From an uncultured Coriobacteriaceae bacterium (lineage in GTDB: Bacteria > Actinomycetota > Coriobacteriia > Coriobacteriales > Atopobiaceae), in contig CADBJR010000009.1 of assembly GCA_902795065.1 (NCBI GenBank), positions 1-38,751 on the forward strand: 38,751 nucleotides of DNA, written 5' to 3'. The position numbers and the translations under genes are program-made. Shown here in pieces: positions 1-7,498 of this stretch. Every line of letters starts with the position of its first letter. Position 1 is the stretch's first letter. Below the pieces are notes generated by a model, which had not been told where the DNA came from, searched no databases, and saw only the letters and a list, made by a program, of their open reading frames with translations.

Positions 1-83
1 AAGCCGGACGAAACCTACGACCGAGCCTAACCCACGCTGCCCCAACGAGGGCCCTTGCTTCATAGAGTGAGGTCCCGATCACT

Positions 84-644
84 CTACATATCGTCTAGGG
101 CATAGGGGATCGCCCTGTGAATCGTATTTGGATCCCAAATCGTTCTGAACGAGAGAGCGTTTCTCGCTTTGCACGCCACAGCAAGGATCTCGACTGTATC
201 GTGGAACACAATCCTCTCCCGTTCCCAAGAGGGTTTTGCACAGTAGCTTGCAAACATGCCGCATAAATATCGAGATTGATTTCCATTCCCGTACAAGCTC
301 CAAAAGATCCCCTCAGTAGCTTTGACGGGTTTCAAGGAAAGACGCTTAAACCCAAGGCCCCGCTTATCTGCTGGGATAGGGGATGAAATGGCTTGGACGA
401 TCTTGCGTGCAGCCTCGCGCCTATCCTTGTGGTTATTAATGATGCCCTCGAGCTCTTTAACAACCCTTTCTAGCATGGCGTTGCATTCGGCTTCATATAT
501 GTTGCTGTAGCCGAGAAGAACCTTGTTCAGAAACTTGTTCTTGTTGATGGTTCTGCCATCCGCTTTAAATACCTCGAACATCTCAGCGTCTCTGTATAGC
601 GCTTCATAGATTGTTTCGGGGACATATACGCTTTGCTTATCCAT
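84..644 (-). CDS. Hypothetical protein, 186 aa
   Basis: I do not recognise this protein. It is visibly richer in A+T codons (Asn, Lys, Ile) than its neighbours, which suggests acquisition from elsewhere. It is soluble and has no signal peptide or membrane segment. The N-terminus (SVYVPETIYEALYRDAEMF, then a Lys/Asn-rich stretch) could be a short strand plus helices, loosely like a ribbon-helix-helix protein, but this is weak. The start is supported by GGAG about 7 bases upstream on the minus strand and by a TATAAT further up. It has no operon partner inside the window. The 83 bases beyond its stop hold only a 7-bp inverted repeat (64-70 with 79-85) that overlaps the stop codon. Confidence 0.65.
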   Translation of the reverse strand: MDKQSVYVPETIYEALYRDAEMFEVFKADGRTINKNKFLNKVLLGYSNIYEAECNAMLERVVKELEGIINNHKDRREAARKIVQAISSPIPADKRGLGFKRLSLKPVKATEGIFWSLYGNGNQSRYLCGMFASYCAKPSWERERIVFHDTVEILAVACKARNALSFRTIWDPNTIHRAIPYALDDM

Positions 645-701
645 GTGTTCTCCAGCGGTGATAGATTAGGACCCTAAAAAGGGGTCGTAGTCACTCACAT
701 T

Positions 702-707
702 ATTATA
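702..707 (-). promoter_or_regulatory. Candidate -10 box for the 84-644 gene
   Basis: The minus strand reads TATAAT here, inside an A+T-rich gap between divergent genes at 645-845. I see no convincing -35 box. A short ACCC/GGGT hairpin lies in the presumed leader near 672-687. Nothing else is visible in this gap. Confidence 0.4.
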
Positions 708-845
708 GATTACAGCACTTAATTCGGTATTAATTCTTATAAATAAGGGGGCTTGAAAAAACTTTTACTGCACTCTACAACAAAATGCTGGTACTTCGTA
801 TCCTCTATAGGCACCAAGTACAAGAACGACGATTAGGAGGATAAG

Positions 846-1100
846 ATGACTTGCAAAGACAACACGACGAAGTGCATTTCCGCCAAGAACGAGGGGCAGA
901 TGGTTCAGAGGGACCGTTCGGCGAGCAGCGTCTGCACTACCGGTGCGTTCAGCCCGGTTCTCGATGTGCTCAGCGGTTGGATCTCGCCCGAGAACGCAGA
1001 CATCCTGCTCATCGGCATCACGCTTCTTTGCGCTGCCAGCATAAAGAGGGGCAAAAGCATCCATATTGCGCTTGGCTCCTTTGCGATCGACATTGCATAG
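846..1100 (+). CDS. Small membrane protein, 84 aa
   Basis: This is an unrecognised small protein preceded by a strong AGGAGG at 836-841, four bases before the ATG. The first 45 residues are polar, with Cys at positions 3, 10 and 30. A hydrophobic segment (ADILLIGITLLCAASI, about residues 51-66) is followed by a Lys/Arg-containing stretch and a second mildly hydrophobic end. A single-pass membrane protein is likely. It is the first of three small same-strand genes (846, 1165, 1692), each with its own strong ribosome site, which suggests a short operon. Function is unknown. Two other reading frames are open over the same stretch but lack comparable ribosome sites. Confidence 0.6.
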   Translation: MTCKDNTTKCISAKNEGQMVQRDRSASSVCTTGAFSPVLDVLSGWISPENADILLIGITLLCAASIKRGKSIHIALGSFAIDIA

Positions 1101-1164
1101 AGTGCCGCAGGGCTCCCAGCAAAAGGGCTTAGACACCGCTCACTCTTGATCATAAGGAGATCAC

Positions 1165-1671
1165 ATGTACGCAACCCTCTTCGCTATGGCCCTCGTCAGA
1201 GTTGTCCTTACCATCGCGCTTGCAACCGTCATTATTCGCTCCGGCTACCGCATCGGATATCGCGACGCCGTGACCGGCCACCCCGCGCGCATCCGCGTGC
1301 CCAGGCTCGACGACGAGCCTGGCGGTCCTGTCGACCCCGCCCCGAGTATCGCGGGCCTTCTCCCCGCAATCGGTCAAACCCACAACCAGGAGGTATCTAC
1401 CATGAACGCACCCGTTTCCAACCCGCGCTCCCGCACCTTAGAGGGCACCATCGTCGACCTCGCCGTCCGCACCACGTCCAAGGGGCAGACGGTCGCGCTG
1501 TTCAAGCTCGCAGGCGATTCCGAGGAGGTTACCTGCGTGGTGTTCCCCAGGCTGTTCTCGGCCCGCGGCGACCTGCTCGCCAATGGCGCACCCGTGCGCG
1601 TCTCCGGAGGGCTTGAGAGCTCAGGCGACTATACCCAGCTCGTCTGCAGGCAGATCGACTCGCTCGCGTAA
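1165..1671 (+). CDS. Membrane-anchored OB-fold protein (copy 1)
   Basis: The 168-residue protein has an N-terminal transmembrane helix (about residues 5-25), a conserved IRSGYRIGYRD box just after it, a Pro/Gly-rich linker, and a C-terminal OB-fold (about residues 92-166). The OB-fold resembles the nucleic-acid-binding domain near the end of DNA polymerase III alpha (pattern LEGTIVDL...CVVFPRLF...G.PVRVSGGLE). It is paralogous to the protein at 7499-7939, sharing the GYRIGYRD box and the OB-fold. The first start has AAGGAG about 6 bases upstream. A second in-frame ATG at 1402 has its own AGGAGG and would give a soluble 89-residue form. That it binds nucleic acid at the membrane is inference. 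Confidence 0.7.
   Translation: MYATLFAMALVRVVLTIALATVIIRSGYRIGYRDAVTGHPARIRVPRLDDEPGGPVDPAPSIAGLLPAIGQTHNQEVSTMNAPVSNPRSRTLEGTIVDLAVRTTSKGQTVALFKLAGDSEEVTCVVFPRLFSARGDLLANGAPVRVSGGLESSGDYTQLVCRQIDSLA
1388..1404 (+). promoter_or_regulatory. Internal ribosome site and second start codon
   Basis: AGGAGG at 1388-1393 lies 8 bases before an in-frame ATG at 1402, inside the 1165-1671 gene at codon 80. The site is at least as strong as the one at the 5' start. Initiation here removes the membrane helix and leaves the OB-fold alone. The paralogue at 7499-7939 lacks this site. Confidence 0.55.
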
Positions 1672-1691
1672 GCAACCCGAAAGGAGCCCAC

Positions 1692-1976
1692 ATGGATAGA
1701 GACGCGATTCTCGAGGCCCTTGAGGCCGGCGAGTTCGACGGCATCAGCCACGAGTACCAGCCCACCAAGCATGGGCGCACCACGCACTATCTCGAGATGG
1801 AGGTCTGCGGGTCCGTGATCGAGGTCACGCACACGTCCGCGGGCAAGACGTTCGACGGCCACGAGAACGAGCACTGGGAGGAGAGCCGTACCGAGGAGCT
1901 TTCGGGCTCCGATGCGCTTGACTTCATCGAGGACCATCCGTACTACTTCGAGCAGCGCCTCCCCGATCTGTTCTAG
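1692..1976 (+). CDS. Small acidic protein, 94 aa
   Basis: This is an unrecognised soluble protein, strongly acidic (many Glu/Asp), with three clustered His residues near the middle. AAAGGAG lies just upstream of the ATG, and the gene starts 20 bases after the OB-fold gene, so the two are probably co-transcribed. The C-terminus (DALDFIEDHPYYFEQRLPDLF) is aromatic-rich and looks like a real protein end. The genes at 7004-7330 and 7499-7939 repeat the pattern of a small soluble protein beside an OB-fold protein, though this protein and the 7004 product are not obviously alike. Confidence 0.6.
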   Translation: MDRDAILEALEAGEFDGISHEYQPTKHGRTTHYLEMEVCGSVIEVTHTSAGKTFDGHENEHWEESRTEELSGSDALDFIEDHPYYFEQRLPDLF

Positions 1977-1993
1977 AGTTTACCCATCGGGGT

Positions 1994-2084
1994 GGTCATT
2001 TGGGGGATGTTCCCCTAATGGGGTAATAACGCTCCAGCTATTGGAAGTCTACCAATCCATTAGGGGAGTATCCCCCAAATGACC
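1994..2084. repeat. Palindromic repeat pair, GGGG/CCCC family
   Basis: Two 28-base arms at 1994-2021 and 2057-2084 are reverse complements except for about two bases at the centre. Each arm itself has a G-run/C-run core. The 35-base spacer holds a further 5-bp hairpin (2040-2044 with 2052-2056). The element lies between the stop of the 1692 gene and the promoter of the NERD gene. It belongs to the family also seen at 7334, 7946, 10151, 12429 and 17579. Confidence 0.75.
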
Positions 2085-2100
2085 AAATGGACGATACGCC

Positions 2101-2106
2101 TATAAT
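2101..2106 (+). promoter_or_regulatory. -10 box of NERD gene (copy 1)
   Basis: A perfect TATAAT is followed by CCAAG. The same string, ATAATCCAAG, precedes the paralogous NERD gene at 15435-15444. The box lies downstream of an upstream in-frame ATG at 2087, so translation must start later, at 2144. Confidence 0.6.
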
Positions 2107-2143
2107 CCAAGTTGATGCTCGCTCTTACGTGGAAAGCCCGCCC

Positions 2144-2923
2144 ATGTCCGACCTCGACAACATGCTCGACTACCTCCTCGACGTTGCGCGCGGCGACATG
2201 CCTGGACCAATAGGCATGCTTAAAGCGCCCGACGAGAAGGGCCCGCTCGGCGAGTACCTCATCAAATACGTGCTCGACAACATGATCGCCACGACGGGCT
2301 ATCCCACCTACACGAACCTTATCGTGCCCAACCCCAACTCGCTCGCACACACCGCCGAGATCGATGTGCTGCTGCTCACCATCAAGGGCATCTTCGTGTT
2401 CGAGTCCAAGAACTACGCGGGATGGATCTTTGGCAGCGACGGCCAGCGGCAGTGGACGGCGAGCCTGGCAAAGGACAAGCGCGAGCGCTTCTACAATCCC
2501 GTCATGCAGAACCGCGAGCACGTCCGCGCGCTCGCCGCCTACCTGGGCCTTCACGAGAGCGCCTTTCGCTCGTACATCGTTTTCAGCAAGCGGAGCGTGC
2601 TCAAGGAGGTGCCGGCCGACACATCCGAGTACTGCGTTTGCCAGCGGCCGAGCCTCCGCAGCCGTCTGCGTAACGACCTTCGTGCCCGCGAGGCGCTCTT
2701 CTCCGACGAGCACTTTCGCAGCCTGAAGGCACGGCTCGACGTGCTTGCGGCGGCCTCGGGGGAGGGCGCGCGGGAGGAGCACGTCGAGCAGGTGCGCGAG
2801 GCCATGCGCACGTGCCCGCTGTGCGGAAAGCCGCTGGTGGAGCGCCACCGCAAGTCCGACGGCGGGGCGTTTATCGGCTGCAGCGGCTATCCCAGATGCC
2901 GCTATACACGCGCTGCTTGGTAG
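2144..2923 (+). CDS. NERD-domain nuclease-related protein with zinc ribbon (copy 1)
   Basis: The 259-residue protein has an N-terminal NERD domain (nuclease-related, PD-(D/E)xK-like fold). Candidate catalytic residues are E72/D74 (AEIDVLL) and E87/K89 (FESKN). A C-terminal topoisomerase-type zinc ribbon has C224, C227, C246 and C252. Such proteins are thought to act on or bind DNA; the substrate is unknown. The start at 2144 makes the length identical to the paralogue at 15473-16252, with no gaps and roughly three-quarters identity by eye. An ATG at 2087 is upstream of the -10 box and is rejected. The ribosome site is weak (GGAAAG). The palindrome pair directly precedes the promoter. Confidence 0.85.
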   Translation: MSDLDNMLDYLLDVARGDMPGPIGMLKAPDEKGPLGEYLIKYVLDNMIATTGYPTYTNLIVPNPNSLAHTAEIDVLLLTIKGIFVFESKNYAGWIFGSDGQRQWTASLAKDKRERFYNPVMQNREHVRALAAYLGLHESAFRSYIVFSKRSVLKEVPADTSEYCVCQRPSLRSRLRNDLRAREALFSDEHFRSLKARLDVLAAASGEGAREEHVEQVREAMRTCPLCGKPLVERHRKSDGGAFIGCSGYPRCRYTRAAW

Positions 2924-2961
2924 ACTGCAGTCGATCAGCGGGCATGCGCGCTATGGGGCAA

Positions 2962-3091
2962 ACTAATGTAACCGAAATCGCATCAACAATTCTGAGCAAG
3001 TGAATGACCTGCAGATATTAATTGAAGCTGCATGAAGACTAATGTAATTGGGCGTGGAAACAATCCGAAGCGATACCGTTTTTACATTAGT
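2962..3091. repeat. Three copies of ACTAATGTAA
   Basis: The 10-mer ACTAATGTAA occurs at 2962-2971 and 3038-3047 on the plus strand and at 3082-3091 on the minus strand, all exact. The last two form an inverted pair with a 34-base spacer. They lie in the 215-base gap between the convergent NERD and HTH genes. They may be protein-binding sites or remnants of a mobile element; no gene is visible in this gap. Confidence 0.5.
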
Positions 3092-3138
3092 ACGCACGCT
3101 CTTTAGGTAAAGTGATGCTCTTTTTCATATACGGCTGA

Positions 3139-4371
3139 TCATTGGCTTAAACACTGGTTCTCCCTGAGCACCTCCCTGTACGCTTCGAGCGTGGGAGAGG
3201 GTTCTCCGACTGGCTCCAAGAAGAAGGCATCCGCCTCGATGCCCTTAGTGTCATATGGAATCTGCGGCTTCTTATTTGGCGCGGACCCATCCACGGTATG
3301 CTCGTTGCCAAAGACGCCGTCTGCTGCGTGCGTGACTGGATCTGCCCAATCCGCCTTTTCGCGCACCCAGGTGGCCTGCTCGGCATCACCGGCAGCTTCG
3401 AGGGCGTCAGCATAGCGCCTTAGGCGTTCCGCGCGTTCATGTGCTTTCGAGAGCCTAAGCGCTTCCTCATATCGTTCGATTTCCTTGTTGAACTCCTTGC
3501 GGCGCTCGTTTTCCGCCGCTACCGATGCCTGTTTCTCCGCATAGCGCGCCCTTGTCTCGGCGAGTGCCTCGCGCGCATCGACCCTTGCCTTTGCTTTGTA
3601 TGCGGCGTCTATGCAGAGTTCCGCGAATGCTCTGGGAACGTTCTGCTCAAGGGTCTTCTTCCGGAAGTCCTTGTAGATGGAGGTTCCAACGTACATGGAG
3701 AGGAGCCCATTGTAGGAGCGGGTGGGCACCTGACCCTTGCGGTACTTGCCTAGGTGCTCGGAGAAGCTGACGTTGATTCTCTCGCCGAAGATATCGAAGC
3801 CGTTTTCGTCGTAGTTTCCGCCAAGCTGCTCGGCAGCCCGCCCCATCGCTTCGAGGATAGCGCACATCCTCGCAACGGAGCTGGGGGAGGTATATGTCCA
3901 GAGGCAGTTATGAGTAATCGTGTTCTTTGAGAGCCACTGATTGAGTGAGCGCTCGCTCCTGCAAACATCCCGCTGCCATTTCAGGTGAGGTCTGAGATCC
4001 GCGTCTGGATCGATGACAATGCTTTTGGCAACACGGATGATGAGGTTGACGGTACCCTCGCCGAGGATTCTGTCGATAACACCAAGCGGGTCCTCGTCCC
4101 TCCTGTCTTCGACGATGTCTTCGGGGGTACCCGTGGTTCCCTGCGGCCCGGGCCTGTGTTCGGTAAGCGGCGGCTTTGCCGGTCTCATGCCTGCCGCCAC
4201 CTTCATCCAATAGCTGGCATCTGGAAAGGGGATGCCCCTGTTGGCACAGCTCTTCTGGATGGCATCGACCGACACGTTCATGCGCTCTGCAAGAACTTCA
4301 AGCGGAATGCTCCAGACAAAGGAGTAGAGCATCTCGCGGTCGATGTGTGCGAGCACCTCGAGTTCGCTCAT
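3139..4371 (-). CDS. HTH and coiled-coil protein
   Basis: The 410-residue protein opens with a helix-turn-helix motif (about residues 13-55: LYSFVWSIPLEVLAERMNVS, then a Cys, IPFP and YW). This LY..VW..P...A...vS pattern recurs at the start of many uncharacterised bacterial proteins and is probably a DNA-binding module. The middle is alpha/beta with no motif I recognise. Residues about 260-345 are a charged Glu/Arg/Ala-rich coiled coil, and the tail is disordered. The start at 4371 is chosen because GGGAGG lies 8 bases upstream; ATGs at 4377 and 4419 are possible. It faces the NERD gene and has no close partner. Confidence 0.7.
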   Translation of the reverse strand: MSELEVLAHIDREMLYSFVWSIPLEVLAERMNVSVDAIQKSCANRGIPFPDASYWMKVAAGMRPAKPPLTEHRPGPQGTTGTPEDIVEDRRDEDPLGVIDRILGEGTVNLIIRVAKSIVIDPDADLRPHLKWQRDVCRSERSLNQWLSKNTITHNCLWTYTSPSSVARMCAILEAMGRAAEQLGGNYDENGFDIFGERINVSFSEHLGKYRKGQVPTRSYNGLLSMYVGTSIYKDFRKKTLEQNVPRAFAELCIDAAYKAKARVDAREALAETRARYAEKQASVAAENERRKEFNKEIERYEEALRLSKAHERAERLRRYADALEAAGDAEQATWVREKADWADPVTHAADGVFGNEHTVDGSAPNKKPQIPYDTKGIEADAFFLEPVGEPSPTLEAYREVLRENQCLSQ

Positions 4372-4502
4372 GGGCATGGCCTCCCTCTTTCGCTGCGAGT
4401 GGTCATGTCCATTGTGCATCTAGCCCCAGCCCCGTCTGCTTCCGGGTTCGGCCATGAAACGCTGCTCGTAGTACTTTTGCCCGCAGCACTTCTGTCATGT
4501 CC

Positions 4503-4690
4503 CGACTTGCTCTCCTCGGCTAGAAGGGCAAAACCCGCGCACCTCGATTCGCGAAATTTACAACCCCTGTCATGAGGGGCCCGCGCGGCCTCTCATGACC
4601 CATCCCCACACAGAAGGAGACAACCATGCCCGTCATCCGCAGCCCTGCGCGGTGCGCCCCGCACGCACAAAAACGCAACCCCATGCGAGG
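4503..4690 (+). pseudogene. Duplicated leader with truncated small-peptide start
   Basis: This stretch is a diverged copy of 6810-6990, the leader of the gene at 7004. Shared parts include the CTCGGCTAG loop, a CCCCTG...AGGGGCCCGCGCGGCC hairpin, a GGAGACAACC ribosome site, and a 19-codon start reading MPVIRSPAR..PHAQKRNP. Over that coding start the two copies differ at only two bases. The homology stops after about 4683 and the open frame runs on to 5063 through repeat sequence with no sign of selection. I read it as a promoter/leader duplication that lost its gene. A conserved regulatory peptide is the alternative. Confidence 0.55.
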
Positions 4691-4874
4691 TTGTCCGCTC
4701 TGCTGCCATCATACGCTTGCCCTTGCTCGCCCAGTCCAACGGCCAGAGCGGGTAGCAAAGACAAATGCTGTAGTAACCACCTGCTTAGAACTCGAACCTA
4801 CTAGGACCTACTCGAACCTTAAGGTACAAGCTCGGCATTTGTCTGCACCTGCAAAACCTCTTTTGCGTGACAAT

Positions 4875-5115
4875 TACTCCGTTGCAGTTCCCCGCTACTC
4901 CGTTCTAGTCCGTTTTACTCCGTTATTCGCAGGTAGAAGCCTCAGTCGCAACGCTCCGAACGGTATCGCTGAGGTCGTATCTCGCCTTAACTCCAGGGTT
5001 ACTCTGCTGCAGGTCCGTCTTACTCCGTCATGCATGGCGAAGCATACGGAGCTTTGGGGTTGAGGCTGGTCGCTGACGATGCCCGCTACTCCGTTCTAGT
5101 CCGTTTTACTCCGTC
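4875..5115. repeat. TACTCCGT repeat cluster
   Basis: The motif TA(C/G)TCCGT(T/C) occurs about eight times. It is densest in two near-identical 33-base blocks at 4891-4923 and 5082-5114, plus single copies near 4875 and 5021. The last copy ends at the stop codon of the minus-strand gene at 5114. With the leader duplication, these repeats fill the 740-base gap between 4372 and 5113, where I see no intact gene. Confidence 0.6.
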
Positions 5116-6556
5116 ATCTGGCAAGCGTGTAGTACTGCGACGGATCATGCGTGCTGCTGCCGTGCCATTCGAGGATCCCCATTGCGGCGAGCCTCTTGAG
5201 CGTCCTCGCGCACAGGCTGCTGCCCTTCTCGATGCGCTCCCCGAGCTCCTTGGTGGTCACACGACCCCTGCCCATGGCCAGCTGTACGGCGGCGATCTCG
5301 TAGCCGTTGAGTCCCTCCATCACGCCCTGGCCGACAGACTCCTCCAGCGTGTCGAACTGCCGCAGCACGCGCGAGGTTGCGCTGTTCTCAAGCGTCAGCT
5401 GTACCGAGGCGTCATTGGGTTCCTCGAATATCGGGTCGTTCAGAAAGAAACTCGCCATCTCGTCGTAGATACGCTGCACGCCCTCGTTAAGCTCACGAAC
5501 CCAGCCCATCTCCACCAGTGCGCGAGCGATGACAGGGTTGCGCGAGTAGCGCGTATGGCGCATGTTCTCGAGCGTGACGATGCTCGGAAGCTTGCCGGGA
5601 GAGAGGATCTCCATGCGGTCGTCGTACATCATCACGCGGATGTGGTCGCCGCTGAAAGCGTAGTCGCGGTGTGTGACGGCGTTGACCAGGCCCTCGAACC
5701 AGGCGAACTCCGGGTACTCGGGGATGACCTTGAACCTGCCGTCGTCGCCTAGGTACTGGAACTCGCGCAGCTGTTCGGAGATCATGGCCTTCGCGCCTTC
5801 GATGGCCTTGGGGAGAGGCCCGTCGAAGGTCCGCTCCTTCACGATGTTGAGGCGCCTGCCCGTCTGCATCTTGTTCCCGTCGAAGCGGATGACCCTTACG
5901 CGGGCACAGGGTATGAAGCGAGTCGGATTCTTGGCGAAGATGAGCACGCCAGCATTGGTCAGATGGCCGTTCACAAGGAAGCCTCTGCTGCGTAGAACCT
6001 GCTCATCGGGAAGGTCGGTTCCGATGTCCGCCTTGTAGCGGGCCAAGACCTCCGGGTCAACGTCCTCAATTGAGGAGCGATCGGCAATCTCGTCCTCGAA
6101 GTGTCTCTGGTTCTTGTCATATTCAAGCCTGATTACCTGCTCGCGGTCGAGCTCCACGCTCTTGTCGCCCTGTCGCAGGAACACCTTCTTGTCGTTTCGG
6201 CGGCAGATGACCCTGTCGGGGGACGGCTCCACCTCGATGACCAGGATGAAGTCGTCACTGCCAGATGAAGTGACGACCGGAATCCGCTCAACGTGAACGC
6301 TTGGTCCGGGTGTGCAGCTGGTGAGGTGGATTTGCTCGTAGTCCTCGACGTTTTGGGCGCCCTCGTAGTCGAAGCCGGTTACCTCGCCGTCGTCCTCGAT
6401 GCCGATGACCAGCTTCCCTCCCGAGGCGTTGGCGAACGCCACGACATGCCTTGCAGCATCGTTGGGCTTGATGCGCGCGCTCTTGCGGTCGAAGAACTGG
6501 TTCTCCTTGATATTGGAGAAGACGTTCACGTCATTCCGGTTGATCGGATGCTGCAT
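5114..6556 (-). CDS. AlbA_2/HATPase transcriptional-regulator-like protein
   Basis: The 480-residue protein matches the COG2865 layout. An N-terminal Schlafen-type AlbA_2 domain spans about residues 10-135 (FDRKSARI, FANASGGKLVIGIEDDG). A HATPase-like domain lies around 265-365 (LVNAVTHRDYAFSGDHIRV, DRMEILSPGKLPSIV), and a C-terminal winged helix follows (about 405-480). Members are called ATP-binding DNA-binding proteins or putative regulators; the target is unknown. The start has GGGAGG five bases upstream. It is alone on its strand, flanked on both sides by repeats and the duplicated leader, and so probably part of the mobile accessory region. Confidence 0.85.
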   Translation of the reverse strand: MQHPINRNDVNVFSNIKENQFFDRKSARIKPNDAARHVVAFANASGGKLVIGIEDDGEVTGFDYEGAQNVEDYEQIHLTSCTPGPSVHVERIPVVTSSGSDDFILVIEVEPSPDRVICRRNDKKVFLRQGDKSVELDREQVIRLEYDKNQRHFEDEIADRSSIEDVDPEVLARYKADIGTDLPDEQVLRSRGFLVNGHLTNAGVLIFAKNPTRFIPCARVRVIRFDGNKMQTGRRLNIVKERTFDGPLPKAIEGAKAMISEQLREFQYLGDDGRFKVIPEYPEFAWFEGLVNAVTHRDYAFSGDHIRVMMYDDRMEILSPGKLPSIVTLENMRHTRYSRNPVIARALVEMGWVRELNEGVQRIYDEMASFFLNDPIFEEPNDASVQLTLENSATSRVLRQFDTLEESVGQGVMEGLNGYEIAAVQLAMGRGRVTTKELGERIEKGSSLCARTLKRLAAMGILEWHGSSTHDPSQYYTLAR

Positions 6557-6677
6557 AATGCCTCCCGTTATGTTAGGGATTCATTTTACAGCAGCTCATG
6601 TCGACCCTTCAGCCATGAAGGCCTTTATGTATGTGGAGGGGCGGGTACATTTGGAGAAAGGTTATTACTCGCGGTCG

Positions 6678-6841
6678 GTTTTGCTCTTGCCCGTCAAGAG
6701 AGCAAAACGTAACCGAAGGCTCGAACAGTGCTTCCTGAGCCAGCTTGCTCCTCCCTGCCAGTAGAGCAAAACACACCCGCAGGCTAAAACGGGGCTTCCG
6801 AGCAGGTTTTGCTCCCCTCGGCTAGGAGAGCAAAAGCCTGC
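6678..6841. repeat. Tandem TTTTGCTC/GAGCAAAA hairpins
   Basis: Three hairpins follow each other at about 64-base spacing. The stems are 6678-6687 with 6699-6708 (10 bp), 6745-6750 with 6764-6769 (6 bp), and 6802-6814 with 6828-6841 (13 bp with one bulge). The bases between them are also alike (AGGCT...GCTTCC), so the whole unit is tandemly repeated. A degenerate single copy lies at about 4440-4520 before the duplicated leader. They precede the 7004 gene and may be leader RNA structures. Confidence 0.6.
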
Positions 6842-7003
6842 CGCACCCCCATTCGCAGAATTAACAACCCCTGTAACGAGGGGCCCGCGCGGCCTCTCAC
6901 GACCCATCCCCAAACAGAGGAGACAACCATGCCCGTCATCCGCAGCCCTGCGCGGCGCGTCCCGCACGCACAAAAACGCAACCCCGACCAAGAAGGAGAC
7001 ATC
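6842..7003 (+). promoter_or_regulatory. Leader of the 7004 gene with an upstream in-frame start
   Basis: The leader holds a CCCCTG...GAGGGGCC hairpin region and a second ribosome site (GAGGAG about 7 bases before ATG 6929). That ATG opens MPVIRSPARRVPHAQKRNP and reads in frame, without a stop, into the 7004 gene. It would therefore add 25 residues to that product. The duplicate at 4503-4690 keeps this start and site. Whether it encodes a leader peptide or an N-extended form cannot be decided here. Confidence 0.5.
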
Positions 7004-7330
7004 ATGTCGAACCGCACGCCCGAAGAGAAGACACTGCTCGCAAAGCTCGCATCCGGCCTGCTCGACGGATCCGTCGGCACCGACCTCACCACCACCGGCG
7101 GATCCACCGTGTGGACCCGCATCAAAGACGGCACGCCCGCGCGCCTGAAGCAAGGCCCCGGCACGCGCTTCTTCGACGGGCGCGAGAACGACGAGAAGCC
7201 CGGGCGTCTCCACGTGCTGGCGGAGTGGACCACCGACGACGAGAAGCTCGCCTTCCTGCAGAAGTTCGGCTGGCTCATGGCCGACGACGATGCGCGAAGC
7301 TACAGCGCCAAGTTCAAGCCGGAGAGGTAG
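7004..7330 (+). CDS. Small hypothetical protein, 108 aa
   Basis: This is an unrecognised soluble protein with many charged residues and no Cys. It runs from an Ala/Leu helix (EEKTLLAKLASGLLDG) through a Gly/Thr-rich strand region to a closing EKLAFLQKFGWLMADDD segment. AAGGAG lies 6 bases before the ATG. An upstream start at 6929 is in frame and would extend it. It is followed, after a repeat cluster, by the OB-fold gene at 7499, so the two may form a unit. No function can be assigned. Confidence 0.6.
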   Translation: MSNRTPEEKTLLAKLASGLLDGSVGTDLTTTGGSTVWTRIKDGTPARLKQGPGTRFFDGRENDEKPGRLHVLAEWTTDDEKLAFLQKFGWLMADDDARSYSAKFKPER

Positions 7331-7333
7331 CAA

Positions 7334-7482
7334 CCCAAAGGGGGATACTCCCCCTTTGGGCACGTGATAGCGTCTTCGACTTCGTATCTCATCCAACCAT
7401 TTCGGGGGATATCCCCCTTTGGGCACGTGATAGCGTCTCAACCCCGTATCTCTTACGTCCCATTCGGGGAGTACCCCCGAAT
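7334..7482. repeat. Triple palindrome cluster, GGGG/CCCC family
   Basis: Three G-run/C-run hairpins occur at 7334-7360 (11-bp perfect stem, loop ATACT), 7404-7417 (GGGGGATATCCCCC) and 7462-7482 (8-bp stem, loop AGTAC). A 26-base string starting at the C-run repeats exactly at 7350 and 7413. Between hairpins lies a small GATA...TATC stem-loop that has a counterpart at 12457-12481. The cluster fills the gap before the OB-fold gene. Confidence 0.8.
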
Positions 7483-7498
7483 TGGGAAAGGAGATCAT

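Noticed and set aside
1994-2084. CRISPR array as an explanation for the repeats in the left half
   Set aside because: The repeats are inverted hairpins with unequal spacing and no unique spacers of constant length, and no cas genes are present.
2087-2143. Upstream start of the first NERD gene at ATG 2087
   Set aside because: It lies upstream of the TATAAT at 2101 and has no ribosome site. The paralogue begins at the residue equivalent to 2144.
4626-5063. 145-aa open frame after the duplicated leader
   Set aside because: Only the first 19 codons match the other copy. The rest reads through repeats with no protein-like features.
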